From NCBI GenBank assembly GCA_021815065.1, contig JAKAHI010000035.1, positions 1 through 8,997 of the forward strand: a stretch of DNA of 8,997 nt, written 5' to 3'. Numbering within the stretch: position 1 is the stretch's first letter; every line of letters begins with the position of its first letter. Below, in pieces: positions 5,598-8,997 of this stretch. The notes beneath the pieces are model-generated. The model ran no database searches and had not been told where the DNA came from. It saw only the letters and a list, made by a program, of their open reading frames with translations. The stretch comes from a bacterium (GTDB taxonomy: Bacteria; JAMCPX01). A program made the position numbers and the translations under genes.

Positions 5598-5900
5598 TTA
5601 TCTGTATCCGCCGCCGTTTCCTCCGTATCCGCCTTTTCTGGGGCCGTCTCTCTTTTCCATGGGCTTCGCTTCATTTACCTTGATGCTCCTGCCCTTGAAG
5701 TCATTGCCATTCAGTTGTTCAATGGCTTTTTTTGCCTCTTCATCGTTTGTCATTTCAACGAATCCAAAACCTTTTGACCGATCCGAATACTTATCCTTAA
5801 TTACGGTAGCACTCTGGACCGCGCCAATCTTCCCGAACAATCCCTTGAGATCGTCTTCCGTGGTGTCAAACGTCAAGTTGCCTACATACAGTTTCAACAT
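5598..5900 (-). CDS. Small RRM (RNP-1) RNA-binding protein with glycine-rich tail
   Basis: A 100-residue cytosolic protein made of one RNA recognition motif (2-79) and a short Gly-rich tail (84-100, ending GGYGGNGGGYR). RNP2 is LYVGNL at 4-9 and RNP1 is KGFGFVEM at 43-50, with the aromatic residues Tyr5, Phe45 and Phe47 that stack on RNA bases. Such stand-alone bacterial RRM proteins resemble the cyanobacterial Rbp group, some of which respond to cold. Here the RNA targets are unknown. The start at ATG 5900 has AAGGAG (5913-5908) seven bases upstream. It has its own promoter and is followed by a long structured 3' region and a strong terminator, so it is a single-gene transcript. Autoregulation through the 3' region is a guess. 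Confidence 0.93.
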   Translation of the reverse strand: MLKLYVGNLTFDTTEDDLKGLFGKIGAVQSATVIKDKYSDRSKGFGFVEMTNDEEAKKAIEQLNGNDFKGRSIKVNEAKPMEKRDGPRKGGYGGNGGGYR

Positions 5901-5955
5901 TTTTCTTCTCCTTTGTTTTAGTATGGATCATTTTTTGATAAAAGTAACTAATTTT

Positions 5956-5986
5956 TTTATACACCGGCAACAGGGAACGAAGTCAA
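5956..5986 (-). promoter_or_regulatory. Candidate promoter of the RRM gene
   Basis: On the minus strand TTGACT (5986-5981) is followed by TATAAA (5961-5956) after 19 bases, or by TGTATA after 17. The spacing is slightly off for the better -10, but both hexamers are close to consensus. The leader to ATG 5900 would be about 50 bases and A/T-rich. The 126-base gap before the HD-GYP stop shows no clear terminator for the upstream operon, so some readthrough into this gene is possible. Confidence 0.45.
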
Positions 5987-6026
5987 GACTTTATTTTCAG
6001 CATGATTTTCTGTTCACCTGCCATGG

Positions 6027-7658
6027 TTACGGATGAGCCGGGACAAGCTTTTGTTTTTCAAATGCCCTTATAAACGCCCCTACAAACTGCGGATCGAACT
6101 GTGTTCCGGAGAATCTTTTCAATTCGGCAATGGCGACCTCATGCGTCAGACCCTTCCGGTACGGCCTGTCGGTCGTCATGGCATCATACGTGTCCGCTAT
6201 AGATATTATTCTGGCAATCCTCGGGAGGCCGTCACCGGAAAGTCCGTCGGGGTAGCCTTTGCCGTTGTACCATTCATGGTGATGAAGTATACCCGGGATG
6301 ATATTTTTTATCTGCGGGATCTTGCCGAGTATGTCGGCTCCGATGGAAGGATGCGCCTTCATTTTTTCAAACTCTGTCTCATCGAGCTTTGCAGGCTTCC
6401 GCAGCACACTGTCGTCGATGCCAATCTTCCCGACATCGTGAAGAAGCGCGCCCATTTTTAATCTGTCTTTCTCTTCTGCCTCAAGATGTATTTCATCGGC
6501 AATCATGAGAGAGTATTTCACTACCCGCTTTGTGTGCCCCCCTGTATAAGGGTCTCTTTTTTCAATCGCTTCTGCAAGGGATTCTACAACCTCGACAAAT
6601 GTTCTTTTTAATTCCTCATGCAGTGACGCATTCTCAAGAGCTATAGCCACCTGGTCCGACAGGGATGTCAGAAGTTTAAGATCTTGTTTTGTGAACAGCC
6701 CCTCTTTCTTGTTTAAAGCCTGCATGACACCGACGACCTCGCCGCTGGACATCACCGGAACGCACAGTATGTTTTTCGTCACAAAACCGGTCTTTTCGTC
6801 AGCCTTCTTATAAAACCGTTCATCCTGCGCAGTATCATTTACAACGATAGGTTGTTTTTGCTGGGCAACCCAGCCCGCTATGCCCTGCCCGAATTTAAGG
6901 CGTATTTCCTTGAGGGTCTTTTCGCTGTCACCGAGCGCTACCTCGAAAAATAGTTCTTTTTTCTCCTTATCGACCAGCAGGAGGGAACCGACTTCGGCTT
7001 TGACCAGTGAGACAATCGCTTCCATAGCGCCCCGGACGACAGCCCTTGTATCAAGATTGGAGTTGAGCATCTTCGACAGCTCATACAGCTTTGCCTGCAT
7101 ATCGATAAACTTCTTTTGTTCCGACTCATCGATAAGGTGTTTCATAAAAACAGCAATATGCCGCGATAATCCCGACAATGTGCGCATATCCTGCCTGTTG
7201 AACATACCGGCTTTTTTATTCAGTACCTCAACCACACCGATAATGCGATCCCCGTAATTTATGGGACAAGCAAGAATATCGCTCGTTGAAAAGCCTTTGT
7301 TCGAGCTGACCTCTCCCATCCATGCCGGATCTTTTGAAGCATCTTTGGAAAGATAGTTTTTGCCGGTGATCGCCACCTTACCGACAATGCCTTTACCCTT
7401 TTCAAGCTTTTTTCCCAGAAGGCTTTCGTCCCCGCCTTTTACGGCGATGAAAACCGGGGATCCATCCTCGCTGTCGATGATAAACAGGCTGCCTGCCTTA
7501 CACGTCAGTTCTTTTATGATGAGACTCAGGAGTTCGCTGTAAATCCTGCCGATAATAGCGGCACCTGTACTCTGTTGGGGGAGCAGCTCATAGATATCGA
7601 GCAGCTTTTTCAAGAAGTTTCGTTCCTGTGCGCTGGTTTTGATTGCTTGAGCAGACAC
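6027..7658 (-). CDS. GAF-GAF-HD-GYP cyclic-di-GMP phosphodiesterase
   Basis: A 543-residue soluble sensor-effector predicted to degrade c-di-GMP. Two GAF domains (about 35-172 and 195-345) are each followed by a helical linker. The HD-GYP domain spans about 350-535. Its metal and catalytic residues are complete: GGH with His375, HDVGK at 407-411, His436, His460-His461, GYPDGL at 468-473 and the ADTYDAMTTDRPYRKG block (Asp489, Asp492, Arg498, Lys502). The residue four before His375 is Tyr371, where the three-metal Persephonella enzyme has a glutamate, so a two-metal site is more likely. No membrane segment is visible; the GAF domains should sense a small ligand or oxygen/nitric oxide. Start GTG 7658 is supported by AGGAGG at 7668-7663. 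An ATG at 7660 is out of frame. The ribosome site overlaps the stop of the cNMP-binding gene, so the pair is coupled. Confidence 0.94.
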   Translation of the reverse strand: MSAQAIKTSAQERNFLKKLLDIYELLPQQSTGAAIIGRIYSELLSLIIKELTCKAGSLFIIDSEDGSPVFIAVKGGDESLLGKKLEKGKGIVGKVAITGKNYLSKDASKDPAWMGEVSSNKGFSTSDILACPINYGDRIIGVVEVLNKKAGMFNRQDMRTLSGLSRHIAVFMKHLIDESEQKKFIDMQAKLYELSKMLNSNLDTRAVVRGAMEAIVSLVKAEVGSLLLVDKEKKELFFEVALGDSEKTLKEIRLKFGQGIAGWVAQQKQPIVVNDTAQDERFYKKADEKTGFVTKNILCVPVMSSGEVVGVMQALNKKEGLFTKQDLKLLTSLSDQVAIALENASLHEELKRTFVEVVESLAEAIEKRDPYTGGHTKRVVKYSLMIADEIHLEAEEKDRLKMGALLHDVGKIGIDDSVLRKPAKLDETEFEKMKAHPSIGADILGKIPQIKNIIPGILHHHEWYNGKGYPDGLSGDGLPRIARIISIADTYDAMTTDRPYRKGLTHEVAIAELKRFSGTQFDPQFVGAFIRAFEKQKLVPAHP

Positions 7659-7662
7659 ATTC

Positions 7663-7668
7663 CCTCCT
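7663..7668 (-). promoter_or_regulatory. Ribosome binding site of the HD-GYP gene overlapping the upstream stop
   Basis: AGGAGG on the minus strand lies four bases before GTG 7658 and overlaps the TAG (7669-7667) of the preceding gene. It decides the GTG start and implies coupling of the two genes. Confidence 0.8.
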
Positions 7669-8827
7669 ATTTTACCTTCTCGAACAAATGTTTTATCGTG
7701 TCCTCTGCCCGTTCATTCACTATTTTTAAAACCATAGATTTCACGGAATCATACCTTTTTACGATATCCTGGAAATCTTCTTTTTTAAGTTTCATCAGCC
7801 TGCTCTGATTGAGTGTCTTTACGGTTGCAGTTCTTTCTTTTCCCGTAATGAGAGCGACCTCGCCGAATATATCGCCTTCGCCGAGTTGGGCGAGTATGAC
7901 ATTGTTGCCGTTTTGATCCACCGTACTTACCTGAAGCGCACCATCTTTGACCACATACATCGCATCTCCCCGTTCTCCTTCTTTTACGATGACTTTGCCG
8001 GCATCGACGACCATAAGACTAAACCTGTTTATAATATCTGCTCTTTCGTTATAGTTTAAACCGCTGAAGACAGGCGTCATGGCAATGATATTGTCCAGGA
8101 CCCGCTTCTTATAGAAATCAACCAGCACTTTTGAAACGTTTGGATGCCTCTGCGCGACATCCTCCATGTCCTGTTTTTTAAATTCATAAACCTCAACCCT
8201 GCTTGTAGCGGTAACGGTTGCCTGTCTCTTCCCTCCCGTAAAGAAACCGAATTCGCCGAAAAAATCCCCGTCCGAGAGCGTATCGAGCAGGACGTCTTTA
8301 CCGTCTTTGTCTCTTTTATATACACTGACAATGCCGGATATGATGAAATAAATGGAATCACCCTTACTGCCTTCTTTTACTATGACCGTCTGATCCTCAA
8401 ATGTTAAGTCCTTCGCAATCTTGAGTATATCTTTCAATTCTGGTTCTTCAATCTCCGAAAAGATTGGAATCTTTTTTGTAATATCCTTGACTGGTTTATT
8501 GCCCTCTTTGGACAACTTGTTGAGCAGATTATTTTTTTCCTCCGCAGCTTCTTTATTGGTTGAATCAAAAGAAAGGATTCTCTCAAGCGAAGAAAGGGCG
8601 GATTGCATATCATTCTGACGGATAAATTTTTTGTATGCCATCATGAAGTTCTTTACAGCCTTTTTTTCTTCATTGATGTTTGCATAACATTCCCCCAGAG
8701 AGTTCCATACCCAGGGATCATTGGTCTCTATGACGGAAAGCTTTTCGAGTTCCTCGATGGCTTTTTCATAACTACCGTCCATAAGATAGCGTTCCGTATC
8801 TTTTCTTATCTTGTTTTTATCCAGCAT
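7667..8827 (-). CDS. TPR protein with two cyclic-nucleotide-binding domains
   Basis: A 386-residue soluble regulator. Residues 5-110 form about three TPR-like helical repeats (YLMDGSYEKAIEELEKL, WVWNSLGECYANINEEKKAVKNF, and a third around 75-100), probably for protein contacts. cNBD1 covers about 118-240 with the phosphate-binding cassette FGEFGFFTGGKRQATV (190-205, Glu192, Arg201), which resembles the GELGLF of CRP. cNBD2 covers about 250-372 with FGEVALITGKERTATV (321-336, Glu323, Arg332), which is PKA-like. No DNA-binding or catalytic domain follows, so it is likely an adaptor that responds to cAMP or cGMP. It lies 8 bases ahead of the HD-GYP gene in the same transcript. ATG 8827 is chosen because AAGGGA lies about 10 bases upstream. 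A TTG 20 codons earlier lacks support and would overlap the promoter. Confidence 0.9.
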   Translation of the reverse strand: MLDKNKIRKDTERYLMDGSYEKAIEELEKLSVIETNDPWVWNSLGECYANINEEKKAVKNFMMAYKKFIRQNDMQSALSSLERILSFDSTNKEAAEEKNNLLNKLSKEGNKPVKDITKKIPIFSEIEEPELKDILKIAKDLTFEDQTVIVKEGSKGDSIYFIISGIVSVYKRDKDGKDVLLDTLSDGDFFGEFGFFTGGKRQATVTATSRVEVYEFKKQDMEDVAQRHPNVSKVLVDFYKKRVLDNIIAMTPVFSGLNYNERADIINRFSLMVVDAGKVIVKEGERGDAMYVVKDGALQVSTVDQNGNNVILAQLGEGDIFGEVALITGKERTATVKTLNQSRLMKLKKEDFQDIVKRYDSVKSMVLKIVNERAEDTIKHLFEKVK

Positions 8828-8858
8828 ATTCGCGGTTTCCCTTAACGATCCTAAAATC

Positions 8859-8887
8859 AAAATACAACTTAACCTGAAAAATTGCAA
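8859..8887 (-). promoter_or_regulatory. Candidate promoter of the cNMP-HD-GYP operon
   Basis: On the minus strand TTGCAA (8887-8882) and TATTTT (8864-8859) are separated by 17 bases, each four of six to consensus. The start point would be near 8852, giving a leader of about 25 bases that just includes the AAGGGA ribosome site. Confidence 0.4.
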
Positions 8888-8997
8888 CAGCTATGCGTAC
8901 GGTGCAATAGTATTGAAACATAAAAAATATCACTTGCGGATGTCATTGGTATGAGGTATACAAGATCGCAAGATGCATACCTATAATGAAAGTAGGA
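8888..8997. other. Intergenic end of window with short inverted repeats
   Basis: No gene is seen. It holds the palindrome CAATAGTATTG (8905-8915), a possible operator next to the operon promoter. It also has an AGGTAT/ATACCT pair (8954-8959 with 8977-8982) and, on the + strand, TATAAT at 8982-8987 without a good -35, which may belong to a divergent gene beyond the edge. Confidence 0.25.

Noticed and set aside
5474..5674. 66-codon minus-strand ORF overlapping the end of the RRM gene
   Set aside because: It is a frame-shifted shadow of the Gly-rich tail that continues into the non-coding hairpin region, with no start signal. The RRM tail ends normally in its own frame.
6033..6461. 142-codon + strand ORF opposite the HD-GYP domain
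   Set aside because: It is antisense to intact catalytic motifs with no supporting signals. The same applies to the + strand ORF at 6880-7257 opposite the GAF domain.
8828..8887. N-terminal extension of the cNMP-binding protein from a TTG start at 8887
   Set aside because: It lacks a ribosome site and would place the start inside the likely -35. ATG 8827 has AAGGGA upstream and begins directly with the TPR region.

Overview
The window looks like chromosomal, mid-GC bacterial DNA. The gene set combines a DapL-type lysine pathway enzyme, a GH57 glycogen branching enzyme coupled to a DUF4912 protein, a NifX/MTH1175-type protein, a small glycine-tailed RRM protein and an HD-GYP regulator. That mix fits an anaerobic, non-model lineage such as Nitrospirota or a deltaproteobacterial (Desulfobacterota-like) group. 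The assignment rests on gene content only. I see no insertion sequence, CRISPR array, tRNA, rRNA or phage gene.

Left part, + strand (1-2235): the C-terminal end of hydroxyethylthiazole kinase (thiM), a 169-base gap, thiamine-phosphate synthase (thiE), then LL-diaminopimelate aminotransferase (dapL). The thiM-thiE gap holds a perfect 8-bp hairpin and an unproven 55-codon ORF whose stop overlaps the GTG start of thiE. A short convergent gap (2236-2341) with two weak hairpins separates dapL from the minus-strand block.

Right part, all minus strand, in order of transcription from the right end: a TPR plus double cyclic-nucleotide-binding protein (8827-7667) is followed 8 bases later by a GAF-GAF-HD-GYP c-di-GMP phosphodiesterase (7658-6027). 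Next, with its own promoter, comes a small RRM RNA-binding protein (5900-5598), a ~280-base hairpin-rich untranslated stretch and a strong intrinsic terminator (5314-5284). A DUF4912 protein with a Rho-N/SAP-like N-terminus (5128-4454) then overlaps the GH57 branching enzyme (4457-2883) by 4 bases. Last is a NifX-like protein with a His-rich tail (2716-2342), behind a good sigma-70-type promoter.

Functionally the window has four themes: thiamine salvage, lysine/peptidoglycan precursor synthesis, glycogen branching with its partner, and a putative two-gene signalling unit that may link a cyclic mononucleotide signal to c-di-GMP turnover. No complete new defence or mobile system is visible. The points most worth a second look are the structured RNA downstream of the RRM gene, the short upstream ORF with a perfect Shine-Dalgarno before a DUF4912 gene that lacks one, and the DUF4912-GH57 coupling itself.
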